Below, one piece after another: positions 37,860 to 47,388 of a DNA stretch of 64,000 nucleotides. The stretch is from positions 23,418 to 87,417 of the forward strand of contig JACRDB010000011.1 in NCBI GenBank assembly GCA_016218725.1, in the 5' to 3' direction. Position 1 is the first letter of the stretch, and the number at the start of each line of letters is the position of its first letter. The DNA comes from Deltaproteobacteria bacterium. GTDB lineage: Bacteria > Myxococcota_A > Polyangia > Polyangiales > Ga0077539. Both the position numbers and the translations under genes were made by a program. The notes under the pieces are model-generated. The model did no database searches. It was given only the letters and a program-made list of their open reading frames with translations, and was not told the DNA's origin.

Positions 37860-40268
37860 ATGAAGCACCCCCTCTCACTCCTTTCCCTCTCCGTTGGCCT
37901 CTTTGCCTGCACTGGAAGCCCCTCCCCCACCCCCGACGCCGCCACCCCGGACGCCCGCAGCGACCTTGGCGGTGATGTAGGCGATGCACCTACACCGCCA
38001 CGGTCACGGCTGTCCATCGAGCGGGTGGAGCGGCGGATCGGGACCCGGGACCTGATGTTCGCGTCCATTGAGATGCAGCAGTCGGGCGAGCCCCTGGCGG
38101 AGGCCCTGGGGCGGGACCTGGCGGGCTACGACCGGTACATGCTCCCCACGGACCGCTACGCCGACCCCGCGCAGGACGGGGGCTCCCCGGAGGTGGACCT
38201 CCTGGGCTTCGCCAGCGCCGTGGAGTCCTACGAGTACTCGAAGAACCACATGAACATGCTGGCCTTCGAGAGCGCCGCGGGCTTCTCCTTCGCCCACGCG
38301 CCGCTGCACAACCCTCGGGGCCTCTCCGGCGAGGCCGCCGTGGGGCTCCTGCGGGACAAGGTCCAGCGCTACGCCATCGCCACCCACGCGGGCGTGCGCT
38401 CGGCACCCGGAGGCCCTCCCCTGGGCTTCGTGGCCGTGCCGCCGCCCACGGACAACCCGCTCAACATCCTGGGCTTCGGGGGCTTCTGGCCCACGCTGCA
38501 CCCATTTCCCGGCTTCGACCCCTCCATGCGCCCCAGCACCGCCAGCACCCGCGGGTGCTCCCTCACCTCGGGGTACGGCGCCAGCGCGGGCTCGTCCATC
38601 ACCGTCGGGGACTATGAGTGCGGCTACTCCACGCTGCACCTCCTGACCCGCAACGACGCGCTCTCCACGGATTTCTCCATTTCGCCCGGCGCCTCGGGCT
38701 GGTCCGGCTGGAAGTATGCCCTCTGGGTCATCAATTACCTCCAGCTCTTTCACGACGTCGACAGCAACGCCGTGGACCGCGTGCCCGAGGCCATGCTCTC
38801 CGTCGTCGGCCGCGAGGGCAACACCCTCGTGGGCACCCAGGCCGGCGGCGAAGACCCCGGCACCGCGGGCACCTTCCTCGGTTCGTCCGACGTCGAGGGC
38901 TTCCAGGCCGCGTTCATGATCGACCAGCTCGACAACCAGGCGTGGCACTGGCTCTCGCAGCTCACCACCCGCGACGGCACCACCCTCGGGGGCTTCGGCG
39001 ACCTCCGCGAGGCCCTCGCGTACGATTACACAAGCCCCCTGCGCTGGATCCCCGCGTCCATCGCCGTGACCGAGACCCGCGAGCCGGGAGGTTATCCAAG
39101 GCCCTCGCGCTACATGGTGCGCTCGTCCGATAGCCAGCTCCAGGACCTCCTCGGGCTCCTCGGGAGCTACAGCGAGCTCTTCGCCATCACCGACCGCAAC
39201 AACACCGACGTCGGCGGCGCCCAGACCGCCAGGGCCTGGTTCGATGGAGACCCCTTCCCCGCGGACAACCTCCGCCCCGACGGCGAAGACACCCTCCACG
39301 ACCGCGCCCTGGCGATGGTGAAATTCACCCTGGTCACCCTGGACCGCGCGCACCGCGACCCCGCCTCCGGGCTCCTCGCCGACCGCGTGACCTTCGCCGC
39401 GGGAGCGCCCTCGCGCGGCGCCACCCTCTCCACCACCTCCGCGGCGTACACCGTGGTGGCCCTGCGCCTCGCGCGCCGTAGCCTCGGCTCGCAGCTCACG
39501 CTGTACTCAAACTCCACGCCCGACACCGCCGTGCTCTCCACCGCCCTCGACGCCGCGGGCCTCCGGGGCGCCCCCGAGGGACACACCGTGGCCCAGCGCC
39601 TCACCGCGCTCCTCCGGGCCCACGCCGACCTGCTCTTGAACCAGCTCACCACCCCGCAGGGAGACGCCCGTCGAGGCTATGATCTCACCACCCGCGCCCC
39701 CACCGCGGGAGACGGCGACCTGGACGCCCACACCGCCGCGCTCCGCGGGCTCCTGGAGGCCTTCCTGGCCACCGGCGACGCCCGCTACCGAGACCGCGCC
39801 GAGGCGGTCTTCCAGCGCCTGGAGGCCCTCTTCTGGGACCCCTCGGCCAGGGTCTACCGCAGCGACCGCGGCGCGGACGCCCCCGTGCTGTTCACCCCCG
39901 TGCGCTTCGGGCTCCTCCAGGGGTCCCTCCGAGAGTTCCTCAAGCTCGTGGCGCAGAGGCCCGGACAGTTGGAGCTCGCCGCCCTCGTGCAGTCGCGCCT
40001 GGCACGCATCAACAAGCTCGTGCTCAACGGCTGGGACGACCGCGACGGCGATGACACCGTCGATTGGCCCGAGGAGTGCGCCCTCGTCGAGGACAACCTC
40101 CCCCGCGGGGGCCTCCAGATGGCCGAGCGCGCCCTCACCGGCGAGACCGGCCTCGAAGGCATGACCCCCACCGCCGACCGCGACCACGACTGCGTCCCCG
40201 AAATCGACGACGCCTTCCTCCCCGCGGCCCTCGCCTCGGAGCTACGCTTTCGTGTGACAAGACCCTAA
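37860..40268 (+). CDS. Large secreted lipoprotein, function unknown
   Basis: 802 residues from ATG 37860; an upstream TTG at 37836 is less likely. The lipoprotein signal ends VGLFAC and a short Pro/Asp linker follows. The rest (from about residue 50) has long alternating helices with repeated Leu/Ala/Arg and aromatic blocks (DAHTAALRGLLEAFLATGDARYR near 620 and VFQRLEALFWDPSARVYR), like an alpha/alpha-toroid. The end has acidic Ca-binding-like segments (DDRDGDDTVDW and DRDHDCVPEIDDAF). I cannot assign a family. The next gene starts 15 bp downstream, so the pair is co-transcribed and probably acts together in the periplasm or at the outer membrane. Confidence 0.85.
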   Translation: MKHPLSLLSLSVGLFACTGSPSPTPDAATPDARSDLGGDVGDAPTPPRSRLSIERVERRIGTRDLMFASIEMQQSGEPLAEALGRDLAGYDRYMLPTDRYADPAQDGGSPEVDLLGFASAVESYEYSKNHMNMLAFESAAGFSFAHAPLHNPRGLSGEAAVGLLRDKVQRYAIATHAGVRSAPGGPPLGFVAVPPPTDNPLNILGFGGFWPTLHPFPGFDPSMRPSTASTRGCSLTSGYGASAGSSITVGDYECGYSTLHLLTRNDALSTDFSISPGASGWSGWKYALWVINYLQLFHDVDSNAVDRVPEAMLSVVGREGNTLVGTQAGGEDPGTAGTFLGSSDVEGFQAAFMIDQLDNQAWHWLSQLTTRDGTTLGGFGDLREALAYDYTSPLRWIPASIAVTETREPGGYPRPSRYMVRSSDSQLQDLLGLLGSYSELFAITDRNNTDVGGAQTARAWFDGDPFPADNLRPDGEDTLHDRALAMVKFTLVTLDRAHRDPASGLLADRVTFAAGAPSRGATLSTTSAAYTVVALRLARRSLGSQLTLYSNSTPDTAVLSTALDAAGLRGAPEGHTVAQRLTALLRAHADLLLNQLTTPQGDARRGYDLTTRAPTAGDGDLDAHTAALRGLLEAFLATGDARYRDRAEAVFQRLEALFWDPSARVYRSDRGADAPVLFTPVRFGLLQGSLREFLKLVAQRPGQLELAALVQSRLARINKLVLNGWDDRDGDDTVDWPEECALVEDNLPRGGLQMAERALTGETGLEGMTPTADRDHDCVPEIDDAFLPAALASELRFRVTRP

Positions 40269-40283
40269 CTCCCGCGGTGCGCC

Positions 40284-42293
40284 ATGCGTCCTCCCACGCT
40301 CCTCCGCTTCGCACTCGGTGCGCTCGTGGCCTGCTCCAACGCGCCCGCCCCCTCGGACGCCGGGAACCCCTCCCAGGACGCAGGAAACCGTAGCACCACC
40401 ACCCAGACCAGCTCCCTCGCCGTCAGCCCCGAGGGCAGGTGGGTGTATGTAGTCAACACCGACGCCGACGCGGTCACCGTGCTCGAACCCGCCTCGCGCA
40501 CGCGGAGCACGGTGTTCCTGTCGGGAGCGCCTCCCACGGTCGCCATGGACGGGCGCTACGACCCTGGCGTCTCTCCCAGGGCCCTGGCGCTCTCGCCCGA
40601 CGGGACGCGCTTGTACGTCACCGGCCAGCGCTCCGGGAGGCTCTACACGGTGGACGTGCGCGCCAGGCCCCCGGCGGTGCTGGGCTCCCTGGAGGTGGGC
40701 AGCGAGCCCGTGGGGCTCGTGCTCTCCAACGATGGAGCCCGGGCGTACGTCGCCCTCTCGCAGGACGACTCCGTGGCCGAGGTGGACCTCGCGCGGGGCG
40801 TGGTCGTGCGCTCCGTGCGCACCGCCCGCAAGCCCTGGGCGCTCACCCTGGACCCCGGCGGGAGGACGCTCTACGTGACGCACCTCCTGGGCCCCGGGGT
40901 GAGCACCCTGGAGCTCCAGGGCTTGACCGTACGCGCCACGCACCCCCTCCCGACGCTCCCGCGGCAGCCCGAGGCCAGGCTCGTCAACGGCGCCCCACGC
41001 GCGCTCTACGACGTGGCCGTCCGGCCCGGCTCCGCCGAGCGCTGGGTCGCCCACCAGCAGCTCTCCACGGAGACCGCCCAGTCCAACCGGGAACCCCCTC
41101 CCTCGGACGTGCTGAACTTCGAGACCACGGTCTTCCCGGTGGTCACCGTGCTCGGCCCCGACGGGGCGGTGCTCTCCCGCATGGCCTCGGAGTCCGTACG
41201 GGCCTGGACCAACATGGGCGGCCTCGGGGACATCGTGTCCGGGCCTCGCGCCCTGGTGTTCACCCAGGACGGCCGCTACGCCTTCCTCCTGGCCATGAAC
41301 TCCGAGCAGGTGCTGGTGCTCGATTGCCAACGCCGTATCGGCCTGCGCCTCGGTCCCCCCCTCCCGGGGCACCTCGCGGAGGGAATGGTCCTCTCCCCCG
41401 ACGGCACCAGGCTCTACGTCCAGGAGCGCAACTCCGAGACCCTCACGGTGCTCCGGGTGGAGGCCAGCGCCTCGGGCCCCAGGCTCTCCCTCGAAGGGGA
41501 TGCCCTCCCCACCCTGGACCGGGACCCCATGCCCGCCCAGCTACGCCTCGGACAGCAGGTCTTCCACAGCGCCGACAGCGCCGAGCTGCCCATCACGTCC
41601 AATCACTGGGTAGCCTGCGCGAGCTGCCACACCGAGGGGCGCTCGGCGGCGGTCACCCAGCGCTTCTCCCAGGGCCCCAGGGACGTCCCCTCCAACGCCG
41701 GGGGCATGCTCGGCACGGGCTTTCTCTTCCGCACCGGCGCCCGCCGCCGGGTGCAGGAGTACTGGCGCACCATCAACGTCGAACAGGGCGGGCGCTTCAA
41801 CATCGACGACCCCTCCCATGACCCCACGCTCGACCGCTGGCTGGACGCGGTGACAGCCTATGTCAATCTGGCCCTGCCCTTCCCGGTGCCGCCCCGCACC
41901 GATCCCGCCCGGGTGACCCGTGGGCAAGGGGTCTTCGAGCGGGGGGACCTCGGGTGCATGCGGTGCCACCCGGGGCCCCTGGGGACGGACTCGGGCCAGG
42001 GCAACCCGATGCTGGACCTCGCCGGGCCGGTGCTCCTGCATGATGTAGGCACCTGCGCCGTCGGGGCCTGGCCGGACGTGTCCCACACGGATTTTGAAGG
42101 CCGCCCGAGGGGGGCCTGCGCGTTTGACACCCCGGTCCTGCGGGGCCTTGCGGACTCGGCGCCCTACCTTCACGACGGCAGCGCCGCCACCCTGGCCGAG
42201 GCCGTGCTCCACCCCCCGGAGAGCGCCCGAGCGGTCCGGGCCCTCTCCCGGGAGGACCAGGAGGCCCTGGTAGAGTACCTCCGCGCGCGTTGA
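40284..42293 (+). CDS. Beta-propeller plus diheme cytochrome (MauG/cytochrome c peroxidase-like) protein
   Basis: 669 residues. The N-terminus (about 1-16) is a signal with a likely lipobox (LVAC). Residues about 45-410 contain YVTN-type propeller repeats (SPEGRWVYVVNTDADAVTV, SPDGTRLYVTGQRSGRLY and SNDGARAYVALSQDDSV). Two c-type heme motifs follow: CASCH (C445-H449) and CMRCH (C558-H562). The C-terminal block SAPYLHDGSAATLAEAV is typical of diheme peroxidases and MauG. A redox enzyme with a substrate-binding propeller is inferred; the substrate is unknown. It is co-transcribed with the lipoprotein upstream. Confidence 0.88.
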   Translation: MRPPTLLRFALGALVACSNAPAPSDAGNPSQDAGNRSTTTQTSSLAVSPEGRWVYVVNTDADAVTVLEPASRTRSTVFLSGAPPTVAMDGRYDPGVSPRALALSPDGTRLYVTGQRSGRLYTVDVRARPPAVLGSLEVGSEPVGLVLSNDGARAYVALSQDDSVAEVDLARGVVVRSVRTARKPWALTLDPGGRTLYVTHLLGPGVSTLELQGLTVRATHPLPTLPRQPEARLVNGAPRALYDVAVRPGSAERWVAHQQLSTETAQSNREPPPSDVLNFETTVFPVVTVLGPDGAVLSRMASESVRAWTNMGGLGDIVSGPRALVFTQDGRYAFLLAMNSEQVLVLDCQRRIGLRLGPPLPGHLAEGMVLSPDGTRLYVQERNSETLTVLRVEASASGPRLSLEGDALPTLDRDPMPAQLRLGQQVFHSADSAELPITSNHWVACASCHTEGRSAAVTQRFSQGPRDVPSNAGGMLGTGFLFRTGARRRVQEYWRTINVEQGGRFNIDDPSHDPTLDRWLDAVTAYVNLALPFPVPPRTDPARVTRGQGVFERGDLGCMRCHPGPLGTDSGQGNPMLDLAGPVLLHDVGTCAVGAWPDVSHTDFEGRPRGACAFDTPVLRGLADSAPYLHDGSAATLAEAVLHPPESARAVRALSREDQEALVEYLRAR

Positions 42294-42369
42294 ACCCCCT
42301 GTGCGAGGGGCGCGGGTTTCGGTAAGCTCCGTCGCCGCTCCCAACGTCCCGATGGAGGCTCCTGCAGGT

Positions 42370-43653
42370 ATGGCGACCACGACGACCCTCACGACCGACG
42401 GCAAGAACCTCGACCTCCCGGTGCTCACGGGCTCCGAGCAGGAGCCCGGGATTGACATCGCGAAGCTCCGGAGCTCCACGGGCATGGTGACCCTGGACCC
42501 GGGCTTCGTGAACACGGCCTCGTGCAAGAGCGCCATCACCTTCCTGGACGGCGAGCGCGGGATCCTCCGGTACCGCGGCTACCCCATCGATGAGCTGGCC
42601 GAGCACGCCACCTTCCCGGAGGTGTCGTACCTGCTCATCTACGGCGAGCTGCCCACGGCCTCGCAGCTGGAGACCTTCAACGCCACGCTCCGGCGCCACA
42701 CGCTCCTCCAGGAGGACATGCGGGGGTTCATCAACGCCTTCCCGCGGGACGCCCACCCCATGGCCATCCTGGCCTCCACCACCACGGCGCTGTCCACGTT
42801 CTACCAGGACTCCCACGACCCCTTTGACGCCCGCGACGTGGAGATCTCCACGCACCGCCTCCTGGCCAAGCTCCCGACCATCGCCGCGTGGTCTTACAAG
42901 CGCTCCAAGGGCCAGCCGTACATCTACCCCGACAACGGCCTGTCCTACACGGGCAATTTCCTGAAGATGATGTTCGGCTACCCCACCGAGGAGTACCTGG
43001 TGGACCCGGAGATCGCCCGCACGCTGGACATGCTGCTCATCCTCCACGCGGACCACGAGCAGAACTGCTCCACGTCCACCGTGCGCCTGGTCGGCAGCTC
43101 CCAGTCCAACCTCTTCGCGTCCGTGTCCGCGGGGATGCTCGCCCTCTGGGGCCCCCTCCACGGCGGCGCCAACCAGGCCGTGCTGGAGATGCTCGAGACC
43201 ATCCACAAGGACGGCGGCAACCTGGACAAGTACGTCGCCCTCGCCAAGGACAAGGCCAGCAATTTCCGGCTGATGGGCTTCGGCCACCGGGTGTACAAGA
43301 ACTTCGACCCCCGGGCGAAGATCATCAAGGCCGCGTGCGACCGCGTGCTGGACAAGCTCGGCGTCAGCGACCCGCTGCTGGACATCGCCCGGAGGATCGA
43401 GGAGGTCGCCCTGAAGGACGAGTACTTCGTCTCCCGGAAGCTCTACCCCAACGTGGACTTCTACTCCGGGATCATCTACCGCGCCCTCAGGATCCCCACC
43501 AACATGATGACCGTGATGTTCGCCCTCGGGCGCCTCCCGGGGTGGGTCGCCCACTGGCGCGAGCAGAACGAGCAGCGGGCCCCCATCGGCCGCCCGAGGC
43601 AGATCTACACCGGCGCCACGGAGCGCCATTTCGTCCCCGTGGACAAGCGGTAA
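42370..43653 (+). CDS. gltA: Citrate synthase
   Basis: 427 residues from ATG 42370, the usual size for a hexameric type II citrate synthase. Catalytic residues: H264 (GPLHGGANQA), H306 (GFGHRVYKN) and D363 (VDFYSG). It condenses oxaloacetate and acetyl-CoA at the entry to the TCA cycle. GGAGG lies 11 bp upstream of the chosen ATG; an in-frame ATG at 42352 is possible. It precedes a convergent ABC transporter, with a tandem palindrome between them. Confidence 0.96.
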   Translation: MATTTTLTTDGKNLDLPVLTGSEQEPGIDIAKLRSSTGMVTLDPGFVNTASCKSAITFLDGERGILRYRGYPIDELAEHATFPEVSYLLIYGELPTASQLETFNATLRRHTLLQEDMRGFINAFPRDAHPMAILASTTTALSTFYQDSHDPFDARDVEISTHRLLAKLPTIAAWSYKRSKGQPYIYPDNGLSYTGNFLKMMFGYPTEEYLVDPEIARTLDMLLILHADHEQNCSTSTVRLVGSSQSNLFASVSAGMLALWGPLHGGANQAVLEMLETIHKDGGNLDKYVALAKDKASNFRLMGFGHRVYKNFDPRAKIIKAACDRVLDKLGVSDPLLDIARRIEEVALKDEYFVSRKLYPNVDFYSGIIYRALRIPTNMMTVMFALGRLPGWVAHWREQNEQRAPIGRPRQIYTGATERHFVPVDKR

Positions 43654-43662
43654 CATCCCTCG

Positions 43663-43698
43663 CGCCAACGTTGGCGGGGGGCGCCGCCAACGTTGGCG
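43663..43698. repeat. Two copies of a 14-bp perfect palindrome between convergent genes
   Basis: CGCCAACGTTGGCG occurs at 43663-43676 and again at 43685-43698, with centres 22 bp apart (about two helical turns). The two copies can also pair with each other, giving a 14-bp stem with an 8-nt loop. It lies between the stops of gltA and the ABC transporter ATPase. It may be a two-way terminator (no T-run) or a paired operator. Confidence 0.6.
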
Positions 43699-43708
43699 AG
43701 CGCTACGC

Positions 43709-44458
43709 CTACGCCTTCGCCTTGGCGTCGAGGCCCAGGAACGCCCTGGTGCGCTCGTGCGTCGGGCGCTCCAGCACCTCCTCGGGGGGCCCGTCCTCGA
43801 TGATGTTCCCGCCGTGGAGGACGAGCATCCGGTCGCTCACCTCCCGGGCGAATTTCATCTCGTGGGTGACCACCAGCATGGTGAAGCCGTCCCTGGCTAG
43901 GGCCCGGAGGACGTCCAGGACCTCGCCCACGCGCTCGGGGTCCAGGGCGCTGGTGGGCTCGTCCAGGAGCAGGGCCTCCGGGTCCATGGCCAGCGCCCGC
44001 GCGATGGCCACCCGCTGCTGCTCCCCGCCGCTCATCTCCGAGGGGTAGGCCATGGCCCGGTGCGAGAGACCCACGCGCTCCAGGAGCTCCTTTGCGCGCT
44101 TCGTCGCTTCCTCCACGGAGGCGCCCTTGACGTGCACCGGGGCCTCGATGACGTTCCCCAGGGCCGTGCGGTGGGCGAAGAGGTTCCAGGTCTGGAACAC
44201 CATCCCCACCCGGCGACGGATCGCCAGGAGGGCGGCCTTGTTCTTCTTGTACCCCCCCGGGTTGAGCTGGATGCCCGCCACGGTGATGGAGCCCTGCTGG
44301 AACTCCTCCAGGCCGTTCAGGCACCGCAGGAGCGTGCTCTTGCCCCCGCCCGAGGGGCCCACCAGGGAGACCACGTCGCCCTTCTTGAAGCTGGCCGTGA
44401 TGCCCGCCAGCACCGTGCGCTCGCCGTAGCTCTTCTTGAGCGAAGTGACCTCGATCAT
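43709..44458 (-). CDS. Polar amino acid ABC transporter, ATP-binding protein
   Basis: 249 residues from ATG 44458. Walker A is GPSGGGKST (34-42), the signature is MSGGEQQRVAIARAL, Walker B is LLLDEPTSALDPE, and the switch His is in VTHEM. It resembles the GlnQ/HisP subfamily. The start overlaps the stop of the fused binding protein-permease by four bases. The import substrate is probably a polar amino acid; the exact one is not readable. Confidence 0.93.
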   Translation of the reverse strand: MIEVTSLKKSYGERTVLAGITASFKKGDVVSLVGPSGGGKSTLLRCLNGLEEFQQGSITVAGIQLNPGGYKKNKAALLAIRRRVGMVFQTWNLFAHRTALGNVIEAPVHVKGASVEEATKRAKELLERVGLSHRAMAYPSEMSGGEQQRVAIARALAMDPEALLLDEPTSALDPERVGEVLDVLRALARDGFTMLVVTHEMKFAREVSDRMLVLHGGNIIEDGPPEEVLERPTHERTRAFLGLDAKAKA

Positions 44459-46002
44459 GACCGCGCCAGCCTCTCCTCGAGCCGCTGGGCCACCAGGGAC
44501 AGCGGGTAGCTCATGAGGAAGTAGAGCCCCGCGCACAGGAGCCCCGGGAGCACGTAGCTGCGCGTGTCCACCGCCACGATGGTCATGCGCTTGGTGAGCT
44601 CCACCACCGTGATGATGCTCACCATGGAGCTGTCCTTGAGGAGGGCGATGAAATCGTTGGTGACCGACGGCAGCGCCAGCCGGAAGGCCTGCGGCAGGAT
44701 CACCCTCCGGAGCGCCAGCGGGGTGGTCATCCCGAGGCTCACCGCGGCCTCGAACTGCCCCTTGGGGACGGCTTGTATGCCCGCGCGGTACACCTCGGCC
44801 TCGTAGGCGCCGTAGTTCATCGCCAGGCCCAGGACCGCGGCGGTCATGGGCTTCAGGTTGATGACCTCCGCCAGGCCGTAGTACAGCACGTAGAGCTGGA
44901 GCAGCACCGGCGTGCCCCGGTAGAACTCCACGTAGGCGCCCGCGAGCTTCGCGAGGGGCGCCGGCGCGTAGAGCCTGAGGACCGCCAGGAAGAGCCCGAG
45001 GGGCACCGCCAGGAGCATGGCCAGCACGCTCACCAGGAGCGTCACCCCGGAGGCCTGGACGAACATCCACGCCTGCGTGAGGGACATGCGCCGCCGGGGC
45101 GGCGGGCCCTGGGCGCTCTGCGCAGCCCCCGGGCCCAACATCCGGGCCTGGTCCGTGGGCCCCCAGGTGCGCAGGCCGACCTGGCGCTCGTTCCAGATGT
45201 TCTCTCCGCGGAGGATGCGCTCCAGTTCGCCGCGCTCGATGAGCCTCCCGAGGGCCTGGTCCAGGGCCACGGCGAGGGTCTCGTCCGCGGGCCGCAGCGC
45301 CGCGGAGTAGAAGCCGTCCTGCAGGTCCGCCACGACGCGCAGCTCGGGCTTGGGCTCGCCGTAGCGGGTGGCGATGATGTCATCGAAGAGCACCGCGTCC
45401 GTGCGGCCCTGCACCAGGTCCACGTAGGGCTCCTCGGTGCCCTCGTAGAGCACCACCTCCGCGTGGCCCTCCATGATCCCGGCGCAGAAGCTGTTGGTGA
45501 GCGTGCCCACGCGCAGGCCCCGGAGGCTGTCCAGGGTGACCGGGTGCTGGGGTGTCACCTGGAACTGCGGGCGGGTGTCGTCCCTGCGGGCCATGAGCCG
45601 AGAAGCGAAGACATAGTACGGCCGGGTGAAGCGCACGCGCCCCACGCGCGAGGGCATGACCTCCAGGCCGTTCAAGATCACGTCGAAGGTGCCCCGCTCC
45701 AGGGACGGGACCAGGGCGCTCCAGTCGTTCTGGACGAACTGCGGGCGCACCCCGAGCTCCCGGGCCAGGGCGGCGGCCAGGTCCACCTCGAAGCCCTTCT
45801 GCTGCCCGGGGTGCTCCGGGTCTTCGTAGATGTAGGGCTCTCCCCCCTGGACGTCCCCGCCCCAACGGAGCACCCCCGCGGCGCGCACCCGCGCCAGGGA
45901 GTCCGGAGGGCCGGCGCCCCGGCCCTTGCACGAGAAGGAGGCCAGCACCATGAGTGCCAGCAGCGCGACGAGCCCGGCGCCCCGTACCAGACGTCCCATC
46001 AT
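44455..46002 (-). CDS. Fused substrate-binding protein and permease of a polar amino acid ABC transporter
   Basis: 515 residues. A lipoprotein signal ends LASFSC (C25). A type-3 solute-binding domain (about 35-280; blocks RAAGVLRWGGDVQGG and GFEVDLAAALARELGVRPQFV) is joined to a permease domain (about 310-510) with the EAA-like loop GIQAVPKGQFEAAVSLGMTTP. The fusion places the receptor on the membrane component, as in GlnPH-type transporters of Gram-positive bacteria. Start ATG 46002, with a second ATG at 45999. The first gene of the two-gene operon. Confidence 0.92.
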   Translation of the reverse strand: MMGRLVRGAGLVALLALMVLASFSCKGRGAGPPDSLARVRAAGVLRWGGDVQGGEPYIYEDPEHPGQQKGFEVDLAAALARELGVRPQFVQNDWSALVPSLERGTFDVILNGLEVMPSRVGRVRFTRPYYVFASRLMARRDDTRPQFQVTPQHPVTLDSLRGLRVGTLTNSFCAGIMEGHAEVVLYEGTEEPYVDLVQGRTDAVLFDDIIATRYGEPKPELRVVADLQDGFYSAALRPADETLAVALDQALGRLIERGELERILRGENIWNERQVGLRTWGPTDQARMLGPGAAQSAQGPPPRRRMSLTQAWMFVQASGVTLLVSVLAMLLAVPLGLFLAVLRLYAPAPLAKLAGAYVEFYRGTPVLLQLYVLYYGLAEVINLKPMTAAVLGLAMNYGAYEAEVYRAGIQAVPKGQFEAAVSLGMTTPLALRRVILPQAFRLALPSVTNDFIALLKDSSMVSIITVVELTKRMTIVAVDTRSYVLPGLLCAGLYFLMSYPLSLVAQRLEERLARS

Positions 46003-46043
46003 GCGCCGACGATACCCCCATTTCCGGGGGCGCCACGGGAAAA

Positions 46044-47324
46044 TCAGAACCAGGCGGTCATGCCCGCGGTCACCGTGGTCTGGTTGCTGTCATTGGCCAC
46101 GAAGTCCCTCGGGCCGCCCATGGGGACCATGCCCACCCGGTCGCGGTAGAAGAGCGGGAAGTTCGTGCGGTCATGGCGGCCCTCCAGGCGAAGGGAGACG
46201 CGCTGGACCGGGTGCAGGTCCAGCGTGATGGTGGTGCTCTGGAGCGTCGCGTCGCCGTTGCCGTCCTCAAGGTAGTCCGCGAAGAACATGTTCTGCCCCC
46301 CGCCGGAGGACACGTGCAGCACGTCCCCGCGCGCGGCCACGGAGAGCCACCGCACGAGGTCATAGCGCACCGAGAGGGCCCCGCCGACCCAGCCGTCGCG
46401 CCCGTCCCGGCCGGGCTCCACGCCCGCGAACAGGTGCCCCCGGACCGTGAAGGGCGCCGCCAGGTGCCACTGGCCGTAGACGTCCACCGTGTGGCGCAGG
46501 TACGGCCCCCGCGCGTCCTCGCGGGACCGCTCGTTGCCGGTCATGTACTCCGCGACGAAGTACGTCTCCTCGTCGTCCGGGTCGGTGTACTCTATTGCGC
46601 CCATCACGCTCTTGCCGGAGTTGTTGTCCGTCACGACCTGGTCCCAGCCGTTGTACACACCGAGCCGGGCGATCCAGCCCTTGCCCAGGTCCAGGTTGGC
46701 CCGAAACCCCGCGATCTGGTACGGCATGATGGCGAACAGGTTGCTGGTGGACCAGTTCCAGTTGAGGTACGCGACGTTGTACTCCGGCCCGAAGGGCACG
46801 TTGAACACCCCGCCCTCGATGGACAGGGGCCGGTACGGCGTGTGCCACTCGGCGGTCACCTCCTGCATCAGGCGCCACAGGAGGTCCTCCTCCACGCTGC
46901 GCTCGCTGGGCCAGAAGAGCTCGGTGAAGGCCCCGAGCTGGAGCTGCACGTGGCCCTCCACGGGCCCCGCCTCCCACTCCGTGGACAGGAACGCGTTCTG
47001 GAGCCCCAGGAGGTTGTGCCGGGTGTCATAGAAGCGGTTGTTGGAGATGGCGTTGGAGGGCTCGTTGAGGTTGTACGCGTAGTACGCCTCCACGGCGCCG
47101 TGGACCCGCACCGTGGGCTCCGCGGGGGCCTCGGAGGACTCGCTCGCGGCCGCGGGCTGGTCGCCGCTGGAGGCGTCGGCCTCGCCCGCAGCCGGTGCGC
47201 CGCCGTCGTCGGCGCCTCCGTCGGAGCCTCCGTCGGAACTTGACCCCTGCTCCTGAGCAAGGGCCATGGGACTGAACGCCAGGAGGGCGGCGATGAGCGC
47301 GCCTCGGAGGAGACCTTGCGACAT
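46044..47324 (-). CDS. Outer membrane beta-barrel protein (porin-like)
   Basis: 426 residues from ATG 47324, with an AAGGGG site 8 bp upstream. A signal peptide ends MALAQEQ. A low-complexity Ser/Gly/Asp/Glu/Ala segment (about 27-65) follows. The rest is made of amphipathic beta strands with aromatic girdles (VEAYYAYNLNEPSN, YNVAYLNWNWSTSNLFAIMP, DEETYFVAEYMTGNER) and ends in VTAGMTAWF. The C-terminal Phe is the usual outer-membrane assembly signal. A porin or substrate channel is likely; the substrate is unknown. It lies between the amino acid ABC system and an oligopeptide transporter, which may point to a nutrient-uptake group. Confidence 0.85.
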   Translation of the reverse strand: MSQGLLRGALIAALLAFSPMALAQEQGSSSDGGSDGGADDGGAPAAGEADASSGDQPAAASESSEAPAEPTVRVHGAVEAYYAYNLNEPSNAISNNRFYDTRHNLLGLQNAFLSTEWEAGPVEGHVQLQLGAFTELFWPSERSVEEDLLWRLMQEVTAEWHTPYRPLSIEGGVFNVPFGPEYNVAYLNWNWSTSNLFAIMPYQIAGFRANLDLGKGWIARLGVYNGWDQVVTDNNSGKSVMGAIEYTDPDDEETYFVAEYMTGNERSREDARGPYLRHTVDVYGQWHLAAPFTVRGHLFAGVEPGRDGRDGWVGGALSVRYDLVRWLSVAARGDVLHVSSGGGQNMFFADYLEDGNGDATLQSTTITLDLHPVQRVSLRLEGRHDRTNFPLFYRDRVGMVPMGGPRDFVANDSNQTTVTAGMTAWF

Positions 47325-47388
47325 GGATGAACCCCTTTCCGGCCCCGACCGGTACCACACTCCCGCGGTCGGGCGGTAGAAAACCCCC

